Translations under genes and position numbers: made by a program
Notes under the pieces: model-generated
The model's database searches: none
What the model saw: the letters and a program-made list of their open reading frames with translations, nothing else
What the model was told of the DNA's origin: nothing
Shown here: one piece after another, positions 18,593-27,717 of the stretch
Layout of the letters: every line of letters starts with the position of its first letter
How positions within the stretch are numbered: the stretch's first letter is position 1
Source of the DNA: Halopseudomonas pelagia CL-AP6
Lineage (GTDB): Bacteria; Pseudomonadota; Gammaproteobacteria; Pseudomonadales; Pseudomonadaceae
Reading direction: 5' to 3'
Length of the DNA: 64,000 bases
NCBI RefSeq assembly: GCF_000410875.1
Contig: NZ_AROI01000015.1
Coordinates: 25,746-89,745 of the forward strand

Positions 18593-19486
18593 ATGATGCG
18601 CATCTTTTTGTTCCTGGCAACCAACTTGGCGGTGGTACTGATCGCCAGTATTACCCTGAGCCTGCTCGGAGTCGGCAGTATTCACGACGGCCAGGGCGGC
18701 ATGAACCTGCAAGCGCTATTGATTTTCTGCGCGGTGATCGGCTTTGCGGGCTCCTTTATTTCGTTGCTTATCTCCAAGTGGATGGCCAAACGCAGTACTG
18801 GCGCGCGGGTGATTGAAACCCCGGCCAACCGTCAGGAGCAGTGGCTGATGGATACCGTCGCGCAACTGGCCAAACAGGCCAATATCGGTATGCCAGAAGT
18901 GGCGATTTTCCCCTCGCGGGCACCCAACGCCTTTGCCACCGGCTGGAACAAGAACGCCGCCCTGGTAGCGGTGTCTGACGGCATGCTGCAGCGCTTCAGC
19001 CCGAACGAAGTGAAGGCGGTCATGGCCCACGAGATTGGCCACGTAGCCAACGGCGACATGGTTACCCTGTCGCTGATCCAGGGCGTGGTCAATACCTTCG
19101 TGATGTTCTTCGCCCGCATCATCGGTAGTTTCGTTGACCGCGCCGTCTTCAAGAACGACAGCGGCCGTCCCGGCATCGGTTACTTTATCGCGACCATTTT
19201 TGCCGAACTGGTGCTGGGTATTCTGGCCAGCATTATCGTCATGTGGTTCTCGCGCCAACGGGAATTCCGTGCGGATGCAGCCGCCGCACAACTGGCCGGT
19301 AGCGCCAATATGATCGCCGCGCTCGAGCACCTGCGCGCGGAACAAGGTATTCCGGTAGAGATGCCCGGTGAAATGGTCGCCTTTGGTATCAACGGCAGCC
19401 TGAAAAACGGCCTGGCCGGCCTGCTGATGACCCACCCGCCGCTGGAACAACGCATCGCCGCGCTGCGGGCTGGCAACTTCCGCTAA
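18593..19486 (+). CDS. htpX: Protease HtpX
   Basis: 297-residue inner-membrane zinc metalloprotease of the M48 family that degrades damaged membrane proteins. Two N-terminal membrane helices, the zinc motif HEIGH in [14 protein letters not shown], a third membrane region after it, and the third ligand Glu in [16 protein letters not shown] 18593 follows GGAGTTTCACC. Followed by a strong terminator. In E. coli it is under CpxR; no such site was identified here. Confidence 0.95.
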   Translation: MMRIFLFLATNLAVVLIASITLSLLGVGSIHDGQGGMNLQALLIFCAVIGFAGSFISLLISKWMAKRSTGARVIETPANRQEQWLMDTVAQLAKQANIGMPEVAIFPSRAPNAFATGWNKNAALVAVSDGMLQRFSPNEVKAVMAHEIGHVANGDMVTLSLIQGVVNTFVMFFARIIGSFVDRAVFKNDSGRPGIGYFIATIFAELVLGILASIIVMWFSRQREFRADAAAAQLAGSANMIAALEHLRAEQGIPVEMPGEMVAFGINGSLKNGLAGLLMTHPPLEQRIAALRAGNFR

Positions 19487-19514
19487 AACAAGCTTTAAGC
19501 TGCAAGCTAAAAAC

Positions 19515-19550
19515 AAAACCTGCGAAGCCTAGGCTTCGCAGGTTTTTTTG
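19515..19550. terminator. Bidirectional terminator after htpX
   Basis: A perfect 32-bp palindrome (AAAACCTGCGAAGCC and its complement) with A- and T-runs on both sides, between the convergent htpX and ATP-NAD-kinase-like genes. It should stop transcription from both. Confidence 0.9.
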
Positions 19551-19580
19551 TGGGGTTTGCTTGTAGCTGACCGCTCCGCG

Positions 19581-20708
19581 CTAGCTGGCCTGCCAACTGG
19601 CAGGGTAGAGCATCTCCTCGCGATAGCCACTGAGCACCCGGCGCAGTCCGGTTAGCTCTTCATCAAGCTGCGAATCGCCGCTATCCAGCAGGAACGGCCT
19701 GCCTGCCAAGGTTTTGAGTTTGCTTTTGGTCGCAACCACCAACAGATTCTGCGGGCCGGCGGCGCGCACTATACGCGGTGAGATCTGCTGATTGCCGCGG
19801 CCGAGGATGTGGCCCTGACCACCAATGGCAGTGACCAGGATGCGTACTTTTTCTGCATCCTGCAGCAGCTCCCATAATTGCTGCTCGGTCACATCGCGGC
19901 CGATCAGTTGGCCACCTCGCATGACGTCCACGCCCAGCAGCGACCCTTCCAACCCCAGGGCCTCCAGCAAGCCCAAGGTGGTCGAGCCTGGGCCCATCAC
20001 CCAGGTCACCCCTTCGCCCTCCTCCTGCAGCCCGGCAGCGATGTCGTCGAGAACCAGGGTCTCCTGTTCGCGGCCACCCTGTTTCACCTGCTGGACGAAA
20101 CGTCCCTCTTCCGGAATCGACAGCTCGCCGTAATGGCGGGTGCGCACCTGCCCCTCACGGAACGCTGCTTCGTCAATATCACGCACGTCAGCGGCGCCCA
20201 AGCGCACCAGCTCGCCCTTGACCAGCAAGGCCACTAGCTCGCCGGCCGCACGCGGGTTGACCGCGTAGACGCCCGAGTGAATCTTCACCCCAGCCGGGAT
20301 GCCCAGCACCAATTGCCCAGGCCCTGCGCTATTGCAAATATTCCGCGCGGTGCCATCGCCCCCGGCAAACAACAACAGGTCGACGCCCAGTGCCTGGATC
20401 TCCCGCGCCAGGCGTTCGGTATCCTCGGCAGCCGTTTGCTCGCCAACCAGCTCGCCGACCACCTCATGCTCAAAGCCCAGCTCTGCAAGCAACGTAGCGC
20501 CCATCAACCCCGGCGCGGCCAGTATCTTTAGCTGCTCGCGCAGCGGTCGCAACACCTCCAGGGCGACCCGCACACGCTGTTGCGCCAGCGGCTCCACACC
20601 CATTGCCAGCGCCTGCTCGGCAACACCGTCCGAGCCCTTGAGCGCAGCACGGCCACCCAGGCCTGCGAGGGGGTTGATAATCAGACCCAAACGAAATATC
20701 GGCGTCAT
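19581..20708 (-). CDS. ATP-NAD kinase family protein
   Basis: 375 residues with an NAD-kinase/diacylglycerol-kinase-like fold: LGLIINPLAGLGG at the N-terminus, GGDGTARNI as the nucleotide-binding loop (about residue 105), IPAGVKIHSG after it, and a C-terminal part GPGSTTLGL. The family includes AcoX-like proteins and predicted ATP-NAD kinases; the true phosphate acceptor is not known. ATG 20708 follows AAGAGG; the in-frame Met at 20741 would add an unsupported leader. Confidence 0.82.
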   Translation of the reverse strand: MTPIFRLGLIINPLAGLGGRAALKGSDGVAEQALAMGVEPLAQQRVRVALEVLRPLREQLKILAAPGLMGATLLAELGFEHEVVGELVGEQTAAEDTERLAREIQALGVDLLLFAGGDGTARNICNSAGPGQLVLGIPAGVKIHSGVYAVNPRAAGELVALLVKGELVRLGAADVRDIDEAAFREGQVRTRHYGELSIPEEGRFVQQVKQGGREQETLVLDDIAAGLQEEGEGVTWVMGPGSTTLGLLEALGLEGSLLGVDVMRGGQLIGRDVTEQQLWELLQDAEKVRILVTAIGGQGHILGRGNQQISPRIVRAAGPQNLLVVATKSKLKTLAGRPFLLDSGDSQLDEELTGLRRVLSGYREEMLYPASWQAS

Positions 20709-20851
20709 AAAACCTCTTGGAAAACACATCCGGTGGAGCAAAAGGTGGAGTAAAAACTGTCATCTGGTGGTCACATGCATCACCTATCCTGCGATCAAGC
20801 CAGAGCAATAACTACATGGCGCTGAATGCCTGAAAACCGACGGAGAAAACC

Positions 20852-21040
20852 ATGACTGTACATGCCCGCCAGAACCCAGCCGCTTACGCCGATATGCTGC
20901 GCCAACCGCCCAACTTCACTGGCGGATGGTTGATCGATGCCCACGGACGGGAAATTGCCATCACCGATGACATGATCCATCAAGCCTGCGCCGAGCTGGA
21001 TCAACAAGGCTTCGCCGCTGAGGATTCTGGCGAGAATTGA
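20852..21040 (+). CDS. Small conserved hypothetical protein
   Basis: 62 residues with a good ribosome binding site (GGAGAAAACC before ATG 20852). The middle reads GGWLIDAHGREIAITDDMIH, which suggests a small beta-alpha unit; no membrane or export signal. It is convergent with pdxB, and a small gene of this type sits beside pdxB in other Pseudomonas as I recall. Function unknown. Confidence 0.65.
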   Translation: MTVHARQNPAAYADMLRQPPNFTGGWLIDAHGREIAITDDMIHQACAELDQQGFAAEDSGEN

Positions 21041-21055
21041 TCGCTTTGACGCGCA

Positions 21056-22219
21056 TCACGCCAGCGTAAATCCGGCAGCATCTAGCAGCGCTCGGCTCGC
21101 CTCAGGCATCTCACGGGGTAGAGTCAGCGTCAGCAGCGGGTTCTCGCGGCGCAGCGGATAGCTCTTGCGCAACTGGTCAAACCCTAGACGGCAAGCATCC
21201 CCCGCGTTTTCGGCGTGGCTGGCATTAAGCAACATACTGCGCATGCGCGCATCATCATCGCGCACATCGTAGACGTAGCGCAGCGCTCGCTCGAGGATGT
21301 GGTCAACCGGCGTCTGCCCATCGACTTCCAGGCGTGCCACGCCACACGACGGCGCCAATGGCTCAAGCTGATGCTGCACCGGGCTGCCAAGAAAGGCACA
21401 CAGCGCCTGATAAATCTGCTCGGTTCCACGCAACTTTCCATCCAGGCTGTAACCCGCTATGTGCGGAGTCGCCAGCGCACAGCTGGCAGCCAAATGCTGG
21501 CTTACCAGCGGCTCCTGCTCCCAGACATCCAGCGCCACCTGCAGATCCTTGCGCTCGGCCAGCACCCGTTGCAACGCCTGTGCTTCAATCACCGGACCAC
21601 GGCTACTGTTGATTAGCCAAGCGCTCTGGCGTAAGCGCTCTAGCCGAGGCTGGTCGAATAAATGCCAGGTCGCATGGGCGCCTTCACGGGTCAACGGCAC
21701 ATGGCAACTGACTACATCCGCTTCCGCCAATAAGGTATTCAGGGTAACGAACCCAGCTTCGCCCCGTTCAGCCCGCAGTGGGTCACATAACAAGGTGCGT
21801 ATACCCAATCCACGCAACGTGGTTGCCAGGCGGCTGCCCACCTGCCCCACGCCGACGATACCTACCGTTCGGCTTTGCCACTTCAGGCCAGTACGTTCAG
21901 CCAGGGTCAGCAGACAACTGAGCACATATTCCACAACGCCTCTGGCATTGCAGCCGGGCGCACTGCTGACATGGATACCCGCCGCCGCAAGCCAGGGCAG
22001 GTCAAGATGGTCAGTACCTATGGTGCAGGTACCCACGAAGCGCACCGGCGTACCCTGCAGCAGCTCGGCACCTACCCGCGTCACCGAGCGCACCAACAGG
22101 GCATCGGCGTTGCGCAGATCGGCCCGCGTAATCTGCCGGCCAGGCAAGGTGGTAATACGCCCCAGCGAGGCAAAAAAACCATCCAACAGGGGAATATTTT
22201 CGTCAGCAACGATGTGCAT
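21056..22219 (-). CDS. pdxB: Erythronate-4-phosphate dehydrogenase PdxB
   Basis: 387 residues; second step of de novo pyridoxal phosphate synthesis, oxidising erythronate-4-phosphate. D-2-hydroxyacid dehydrogenase fold with NAD motif VGIVGVGQVGSRLA, the catalytic Arg in NSSRG, Glu in DVWEQEPL and His in TPHIAGYSLDG; the C-terminal dimerisation domain specific to PdxB is present. Start at ATG 22219 begins MHIVADENIPLL as in the family; a longer start at 22240 is possible. Divergent from phaG across a long gap. Confidence 0.94.
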   Translation of the reverse strand: MHIVADENIPLLDGFFASLGRITTLPGRQITRADLRNADALLVRSVTRVGAELLQGTPVRFVGTCTIGTDHLDLPWLAAAGIHVSSAPGCNARGVVEYVLSCLLTLAERTGLKWQSRTVGIVGVGQVGSRLATTLRGLGIRTLLCDPLRAERGEAGFVTLNTLLAEADVVSCHVPLTREGAHATWHLFDQPRLERLRQSAWLINSSRGPVIEAQALQRVLAERKDLQVALDVWEQEPLVSQHLAASCALATPHIAGYSLDGKLRGTEQIYQALCAFLGSPVQHQLEPLAPSCGVARLEVDGQTPVDHILERALRYVYDVRDDDARMRSMLLNASHAENAGDACRLGFDQLRKSYPLRRENPLLTLTLPREMPEASRALLDAAGFTLA

Positions 22220-22240
22220 TTCGGGGGGTTCCGTGACCAT

Positions 22241-22603
22241 TTGTCAGTAAGATCAATATTGCCTCTTGCAGGAAAGATCTGCGACTGCTTTACTCAAACC
22301 CGTAAGTCTTAATGTGACCAATGAGTCGCAAAGCTTTTCTAAAAGCAACTCTAATAGCGCTTCGGCACTTGTGCCATTTTGAAGAACCTGCCTGAATCCG
22401 CCGTAACGCCTGCAACTACCCATTGCATACGGCTGATTGTTCTTCTCACCCTCTCCCGTGCATAACAACAATGTCCACCACAACGGCCAGCGATCTGCTT
22501 GCCGGGGAATAACCGCTTTCCGGCCCGCTGGCCTACTGCCCTGACTTGCGCGACGGCTCAATGCTGCTCGCCCAGACCTGCACAATGACGGGAGACAGGG
22601 AAT
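22241..22603. other. Intergenic region between pdxB and phaG
   Basis: 363 bp with no convincing gene; frames open here are shadows. It must hold the promoters of both divergent genes. No palindrome or repeat stands out. Confidence 0.5.
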
Positions 22604-23524
22604 ATGGATGCACAGACCGCAGTGATCAACAGCCAGGGGCTGTTCAACGTTCATACCGCGTACTATGCCAGCCCGGCACCCCGCGGCACCATCATACTGG
22701 TTAATGGATCGCTGGCGACGACCACGGCCTTCGCTCAGACACTGCGCTTTCTGCAGAGCGATTTCAATGTCGTGTTGTTTGACCAGCCCTATGCCGGACA
22801 ATCAAAAGCGCACAACCGTCATGATCAGCCCCTGTCAGCGGAGCAGGAGGCGCATCTGCTACTGGACCTGATAACGCATTTTCAGGCGGATCATCTGCTG
22901 TCTTTTTCCTGGGGCGGCGCATCGGCATTGCTGGCCTTGGCGCAAAACCCACCGAGTCTACGCAAAGCAGTGATCATGGGCTTTTCGCCCGTAGTCAATC
23001 CGGCCATGCGTGCCTATCTGGAGAGCGGGATGCAAGTACTCTCCCAGTGCGACCGGCGCGGCGTGGCCGAACTCGTCAACAACACCATCGGCAAGCACTT
23101 GCCTTCACTCTACAAGCGTTTCAACTTCAGGCACATCTGCAGCCTGGACGAGCATGAGTACCTGCAGATGGCCGCCCATGTCAGACAGGTTCTTAGTCTG
23201 GACAGCCACTGTTACCTGCAGGACGCCGAGTGCATCGATATTCCGATGCTGTTCGTCAATGGCGAACTGGACGAGTACACCAGTGCCAACGATGCGCTGC
23301 AGTTCAGACGCTTGATAGACAACTGTGAATTTGCCCGCATCGCCAATGCCGGTCATTTTCTCGACGCTGAAAACAAACACGCATGGGAGCAGACGCGCGA
23401 TGCAGTAATGGGTTTTTTGCTCCCCGCCGAGCGCACGGTCAAGGCCTCAACCTTTCAAGGGCGGCACCAGACCCTGCTTGGCGGCACCATTGAACCCTCG
23501 CCTGCCTTATTGGCCAGCCCATAA
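22604..23524 (+). CDS. phaG: PhaG, 3-hydroxyacyl-ACP to CoA linking enzyme
   Basis: 306 residues, alpha/beta-hydrolase closely following PhaG of P. putida as I remember it (IILVNGSLATTTAFAQT, FNVVLFDQPYAGQSKAHNR, SFSWGGASALLALA, NNTIGKHLPSLYKRFN). Ser in SWGGAS, Asp in NGELDEYTS and His in AGHFLDAENK form the triad. PhaG takes (R)-3-hydroxyacyl groups from fatty-acid synthesis toward polyhydroxyalkanoate; RhlA is the related rhamnolipid enzyme, but the sequence fits PhaG better. Monocistronic; ATG follows GGGAGACAGGG. Confidence 0.87.
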   Translation: MDAQTAVINSQGLFNVHTAYYASPAPRGTIILVNGSLATTTAFAQTLRFLQSDFNVVLFDQPYAGQSKAHNRHDQPLSAEQEAHLLLDLITHFQADHLLSFSWGGASALLALAQNPPSLRKAVIMGFSPVVNPAMRAYLESGMQVLSQCDRRGVAELVNNTIGKHLPSLYKRFNFRHICSLDEHEYLQMAAHVRQVLSLDSHCYLQDAECIDIPMLFVNGELDEYTSANDALQFRRLIDNCEFARIANAGHFLDAENKHAWEQTRDAVMGFLLPAERTVKASTFQGRHQTLLGGTIEPSPALLASP

Positions 23525-23578
23525 CGCTATCTGCTGGGCACGGCGAGCCGGCGTACCACGCCATGCTCGCCGGGCAGT

Positions 23579-24109
23579 TCAACCCGCAATGAACTCCTCA
23601 CGCTCAAGCGATCGCCCTGCGCGGTAGACGCCCGTCAGCGCTTGAATGAAACGGGCCGGACGCTCAGGGAGCCCTGCATCCAAATACCGCACTACCTGGT
23701 CATGCACTGCACGCTGAAACGGCCCTGGGTCTGTTTCTTCACCACTGAGGTTGTCCAGGCTGACCCGGAACGGATGGGCCGCCGCGACGCAGAACATCCA
23801 TTCCAGGGCCTGCGGCTTGACCTCTACCTGTTCAAAGGTGCGCTGCTGCTCGGCATCGCGACCATCGGGTGCATACCAATAACCGAAATCCGCCAGTAAA
23901 CGTCGTTCGGCCCCGGCCACACACCAGTGCGCCACTTCATGCAACGCACTGCGAAAGTAATCGTGGGCAAAGATAATCCGATGCTGAGACTGCTCGGCTG
24001 TAGCGGGCAGGTATTCGGGCTCCTGCCCGCCGGCCACCAGGCAAGTGTTGTAATCCAGCGCAAAGCACTCGGCAAAAAGACCAATCAGATCCTGACAATC
24101 GTGGGGCAT
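23579..24109 (-). CDS. epmC: Elongation factor P hydroxylase EpmC
   Basis: 176 residues, the YfcM/EpmC family that hydroxylates the modified lysine of EF-P in E. coli. The metal motif HEVAHWCVAG is clear, followed by the GYWYAPDGRD segment and a second conserved block QVEVKPQALEW. Most pseudomonads modify EF-P with rhamnose (EarP), so the presence of EpmC suggests either the lysyl route or another substrate; EpmA/EpmB were not seen in the window. Divergent from the MATE gene. Confidence 0.85.
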   Translation of the reverse strand: MPHDCQDLIGLFAECFALDYNTCLVAGGQEPEYLPATAEQSQHRIIFAHDYFRSALHEVAHWCVAGAERRLLADFGYWYAPDGRDAEQQRTFEQVEVKPQALEWMFCVAAAHPFRVSLDNLSGEETDPGPFQRAVHDQVVRYLDAGLPERPARFIQALTGVYRAGRSLEREEFIAG

Positions 24110-24242
24110 AATTTAGCTGGTTGAGTTCTTGAATTAAATAATAGGATTGAATAGCTGGGCTGTATTGCGTCGATGCACAACGCCGATGGACAACGCCGGG
24201 CAAGTTGTTAGGATAGGCCGCTTTTCTCCAGACCGAGCCACT

Positions 24243-25649
24243 ATGACCAGCAGAAGATCCGCCACCTACAAGCACCGCAGTGTAACAGAATTGCGTGTAC
24301 TGATCTGGCTGGCCCTGCCCATCATCGCGGCGCAAATGGCCCACACCCTGCTGGGGTTTGTCGATACCGCTATGGCTGGCCGGGTCAGCGCACTGGATCT
24401 GGCCGCCGTCGCGCTGGGCAACTCTTTTTGGGTCCCGACCTTCCTGTTTCTGACCGGCGTACTGATGATCATCACCTCAAAGGTGGCGGCCAATAACGGT
24501 AGCGGGCACAACGAACGCAGCGGTGCGCTGGTGCGCCAGGGCGCCTGGCTCGGCGTGATCATCGGCATACTGTGCTGTGCATTTCTATTCTCGGTCGAAC
24601 CGATCCTGCACTGGATGGACGTGCCGCCCGACCTGACAGCCATTACCATGGGCTATCTGAAAGGCGTCGCCTTGGGTTTTCCCGCAGTAGCGCTGTACCA
24701 GGCCTTGCGCGGCCTGAGCGATGGTTTGTCGCAGACCAAACCGACCATGCTGATCGGCTTTCTTGGCCTGGCGCTGAATGTGCCCGCCAACTACATTCTG
24801 GTCTACGGCAAGCTTGGCTTCCCGGCCATGGGCGCAGTCGGCTGCGGTATCGCTACCGCCCTGGTCATGTGGTTTATGCTCGGCTGCATGCTGGTCTACC
24901 TCAAGCGCTCGTCGCTATACAACGCCTGCCGGCTGTTCGAACGTTTCGACTGGCCACGCTGGCAAGACCAGCGGCATCTGCTCGGCCTGGGACTACCGAT
25001 CGGCATCGCACTGTTTGCCGAAACCAGCATGTTCTGCCTGATCGCACTGCTGATCGGCGGGCTCGGCGCGGTAGTGGTCGCGAGTCATCAGGTCGCGCTG
25101 AACTTCTCCTCGCTGACCTTTATGGTGCCTTTCAGCCTGGGCCTGGCGATTACCGTACGGGTAGGCCATAACCTCGGGCTGAACGGTGCCCGGGCTGGCT
25201 TGTTCGCCGCCAAGATGGGCTTGGGCGTCGCCCTGTTGTTTGCCTTTATTGCCGCCGCGATCATGTATGGCTTCGCCGACTGGATACCCCTGCTGTACAC
25301 CAATGATCAGGCGGTGATCGGTCTGGCGGCGCAGCTGTTCATTTACGCCGCCATCTATCAATTCTCGGATGCCATCCAGGTGGCCTGCGCCGGTGCCCTG
25401 CGCGGCTATCAGGACACCCGCCTGCCGATGCTGCTAACGCTGATCGCCTATTGGCTGATCGGCCTGCCCAGTGGTTACGTACTGGGCCTGACCGATCTTC
25501 TCGGGCCAGCGCGGGGCCCGGCCGGATTCTGGCAAGGCCTGATTATCGGACTGAGCGCCGCCGCCGTGTTTCTCGGCTTGCGCCTGGCGTTTGTCGGTGC
25601 CAAGCGCAAACGCACGCACCCCTATGGCGTAGCAGGAAAAATCCAGTAA
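24243..25649 (+). CDS. MATE family efflux pump (NorM/PmpM type)
   Basis: 468 residues with twelve hydrophobic helices. The first conserved block is IWLALPIIAAQMAHTLLGFV followed by DTAMAGR, and LNVPANYILVYG marks the middle, as in NorM proteins that export cationic drugs and dyes with Na+ or H+. ATG 24243 begins at the true N-terminus; the frame is open to 24147 without similarity. P. aeruginosa PmpM lies in the same genomic neighbourhood (near pdxB) as I recall. Confidence 0.9.
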   Translation: MTSRRSATYKHRSVTELRVLIWLALPIIAAQMAHTLLGFVDTAMAGRVSALDLAAVALGNSFWVPTFLFLTGVLMIITSKVAANNGSGHNERSGALVRQGAWLGVIIGILCCAFLFSVEPILHWMDVPPDLTAITMGYLKGVALGFPAVALYQALRGLSDGLSQTKPTMLIGFLGLALNVPANYILVYGKLGFPAMGAVGCGIATALVMWFMLGCMLVYLKRSSLYNACRLFERFDWPRWQDQRHLLGLGLPIGIALFAETSMFCLIALLIGGLGAVVVASHQVALNFSSLTFMVPFSLGLAITVRVGHNLGLNGARAGLFAAKMGLGVALLFAFIAAAIMYGFADWIPLLYTNDQAVIGLAAQLFIYAAIYQFSDAIQVACAGALRGYQDTRLPMLLTLIAYWLIGLPSGYVLGLTDLLGPARGPAGFWQGLIIGLSAAAVFLGLRLAFVGAKRKRTHPYGVAGKIQ

Positions 25650-25712
25650 CGCCTGTTTCGCCTGACGCAACACCGGCGTGCCATACTCGGATTCCGACCT
25701 CCCCAGAGAGAC

Positions 25713-26789
25713 ATGATGCGTCCCTTTGTGCTGATATTCGCCTGCTACTTGCTGCTCTCCGGCTGCGAACGTGCGCCCGAGGCCAGCCAACAAATGGACA
25801 ATTATCTGGAGCGCGTCGGCCGTGTGCTGGATGCACCCTGGACGCAATTCGACAGCCAAAACCTCAGCCACTATCGCGTCGGCCCGCGCCGTCAGCGTAT
25901 GTTACCCGTGGCCGCACAGCGGATCGGCATGCTTGACCTGCTGGTCGAATCGCGCCGCTGCCAGACCCTGCAGCAGAGCGTCAGCCAGCGCAACAGCAGC
26001 CTGGGTAAAGTGATGCCCTGGAGTCACCGACTGGCAGCCGATGGCGAACTGATTCGGGCCCTGGATGACTGTATCGAGGTCATCCATGACGACCCATCGC
26101 GTCAGGCACTACTGGCTGACCTGCAGCGCATCGCCACGACTAAGCGCGACGAACTGCATAGCGTATTCTGGAACGCGCTGAATGCTAGCAGTGAATTTGA
26201 GTATTACCTGCGCTTTGCCGATACTCCATTACCGGTTTCCAGCAGCGCATTGAGCGATCAATCGGCAATCAACGCCCTGCAACAGCTGACCGCCATCGGG
26301 CAAGCATTGCCCGGCCAGCTTCCGCCGCCGCGAGCCGTTCTGGAGGAGCACTTTCAGGCATTACAGCGCAGCCAACGCGGAAGCGAGTTGATCCACAGTC
26401 TTGCCCGGCTGACCCATATGCTCGAGCAGGCCACCGCCATGCTCGGCAGCGAGCGCGCGCAAAAACTTTGCCCACTGGGCCAGCCCACGCCGCGCTCGCA
26501 GATTCTGCTCAACGTATTTGTGACTTTCTATGCCGGTGAGATACAACCCTACCTGGCTCAGGTTCAGCGCCTGGGCCAGCCTTGGCAGCAAAGCCTTAGC
26601 GAGTTAGCACAGGTGCCGGCAATTCCCCAGGACACAAAAGCCTATTTGCAGGCGCTGGTGGGGTCAGAGGACTCGCTCTGGGCGCGCTACCAACAACAAT
26701 TGGCCGCACACAGCGCAGCCTGGCAGGACGTATTGGGGCGATGCCAATCAAGCCCAGGGCAATCCGGCTGGCAAGATAGGCTCCAGTAG
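25713..26789 (+). CDS. DUF3080 family lipoprotein
   Basis: 358 residues with a lipoprotein signal (lipobox LLSGC at residues 15-19). The mature part is helical; NYLERVGRVLDAP and SLGKVMPWSHRLAADGELI are typical of DUF3080. Role unknown; located in the periplasm on the outer or inner membrane. Follows the MATE gene by 63 bp, possibly cotranscribed. The region after its end contains inverted repeats. Confidence 0.8.
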   Translation: MMRPFVLIFACYLLLSGCERAPEASQQMDNYLERVGRVLDAPWTQFDSQNLSHYRVGPRRQRMLPVAAQRIGMLDLLVESRRCQTLQQSVSQRNSSLGKVMPWSHRLAADGELIRALDDCIEVIHDDPSRQALLADLQRIATTKRDELHSVFWNALNASSEFEYYLRFADTPLPVSSSALSDQSAINALQQLTAIGQALPGQLPPPRAVLEEHFQALQRSQRGSELIHSLARLTHMLEQATAMLGSERAQKLCPLGQPTPRSQILLNVFVTFYAGEIQPYLAQVQRLGQPWQQSLSELAQVPAIPQDTKAYLQALVGSEDSLWARYQQQLAAHSAAWQDVLGRCQSSPGQSGWQDRLQ

Positions 26790-26814
26790 CGACCGCTTCC
26801 CGGAACCGCTGGCG

Positions 26815-26891
26815 TGGGAGTGGCCGAGTTCCATCTCGGCCGACGGTGCTCGGCGCCACCCCGCTGTCGAGATGGAACTCGACAATCCCAG
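26815..26891. repeat. Inverted pair of a REP-like repeat (family A)
   Basis: TGGGAGTGGCCGAGTTCCAT continues CTCGGCCGA at 26815-26843, and the reverse complement of a near copy (TGGGATTGTCGAGTTCCATC) lies at 26863-26891. A third copy follows at 26951-26978 and a fourth lies inside nrdB (42088-42124). Each copy itself has a small CGAG...CTCG stem. Confidence 0.75.
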
Positions 26892-26950
26892 CAACAACCC
26901 AACCAGCATTTCATTTCCTGGAAAGAAAACCCGAACGCCCACTCCGCCCC

Positions 26951-26978
26951 TGGGAGTGGCCGAGTTCCATCTCGGCCA
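26951..26978 (+). repeat. REP-like repeat, family A, third copy
   Basis: Reads CTGGGAGTGGCCGAGTTCCA then TCTCGGCC, the same as the copy at 26815 in the core. It lies just after the end of the convergent tusA gene. Confidence 0.7.
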
Positions 26979-27006
26979 GTAGGGCGTCAAAGGCGCGCGA
27001 ACAACT

Positions 27007-27243
27007 CTATTGTTTGCGCAGGAGGTAACGGTACACGCCATCTGTTTCGCTGCGTTCGACCAGTTCGTGGCCAAGAAAGGAGCAGAAGCGCGGAATATCA
27101 CGTTCGGTAGAGGGGTCGGTGGCCAGCACTTCGAGCAATTCCCCGGCCTGCATGTCACGCACGGCATTGTGCAACAGCATGACCGGTTCGGGGCACATCA
27201 GGCCTTGGGCGTCGAGTTGTTTGTCTGGCTGGTTGGCCGTCAC
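27007..27243 (-). CDS. tusA: Sulfurtransferase TusA
   Basis: 78 residues of the TusA/SirA family; sulfur relay protein feeding tRNA 2-thiouridine and molybdenum-cofactor synthesis. The active Cys is in [16 protein letters not shown], and the [20 protein letters not shown] part is typical. Complete; monocistronic. Its sulfur supply could matter for the large molybdopterin enzyme encoded further right, but that is only a general link. Confidence 0.92.
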   Translation of the reverse strand: MTANQPDKQLDAQGLMCPEPVMLLHNAVRDMQAGELLEVLATDPSTERDIPRFCSFLGHELVERSETDGVYRYLLRKQ

Positions 27244-27397
27244 GGGCGTTTGTCCTGATATGGGATAAAGAAGTGGCGTAAAAAAGCATTATCCGTAAAA
27301 GCACAAGCACTTGCCAGCCGCGCTAACAGAGTCGACACTGTATGACAGAAGCGCCAATCAAGGTGCCATACATCACTTGATAAGCAAGGACTTATTG

Positions 27398-27682
27398 ATG
27401 ATCAAAGTTATGATCGAACGTATTATTGCCGAAGGCCTCGAACAACCCTACGAAGAAGCTGCGCGTAAAGTCATTCAACAGGCAGTGCAGTCACCCGGTT
27501 TTATTTCTGGCGAGTCGTTCCGCGATCTGGAGCGGCCCAACCACCGCGTCGTCATGGTCACCTGGCAGAACCGCCACTCGTGGGAACGCTGGGAAAATTC
27601 CCCAGCGCGCTTCGATAGCATCAGCGCTTTTGCTCCAATGCTGGAGGAAGAGGAGCGCATCACCCTGCTTGAGCCGCTATAA
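27398..27682 (+). CDS. ABM-domain (antibiotic biosynthesis monooxygenase-like) protein
   Basis: 94 residues with the ferredoxin-like ABM fold: MIKVMIERIIAEGLEQPYEE, SPGFISGESFRD and TWQNRHSWERWENSPAR. ATG 27398 follows AAGGAC; the frame is open to 27311 without similarity. ABM proteins are small dimeric enzymes or stress proteins; the substrate is unknown. Divergent from tusA. Confidence 0.8.
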   Translation: MIKVMIERIIAEGLEQPYEEAARKVIQQAVQSPGFISGESFRDLERPNHRVVMVTWQNRHSWERWENSPARFDSISAFAPMLEEEERITLLEPL

Positions 27683-27717
27683 CTGTTTGGGTAACCAGTT
27701 GAGCGGCCCGCAGCCAA

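Noticed and set aside
18716..19516. Minus-strand frame of 266 residues
   Set aside because: Antisense to htpX and running into its terminator.
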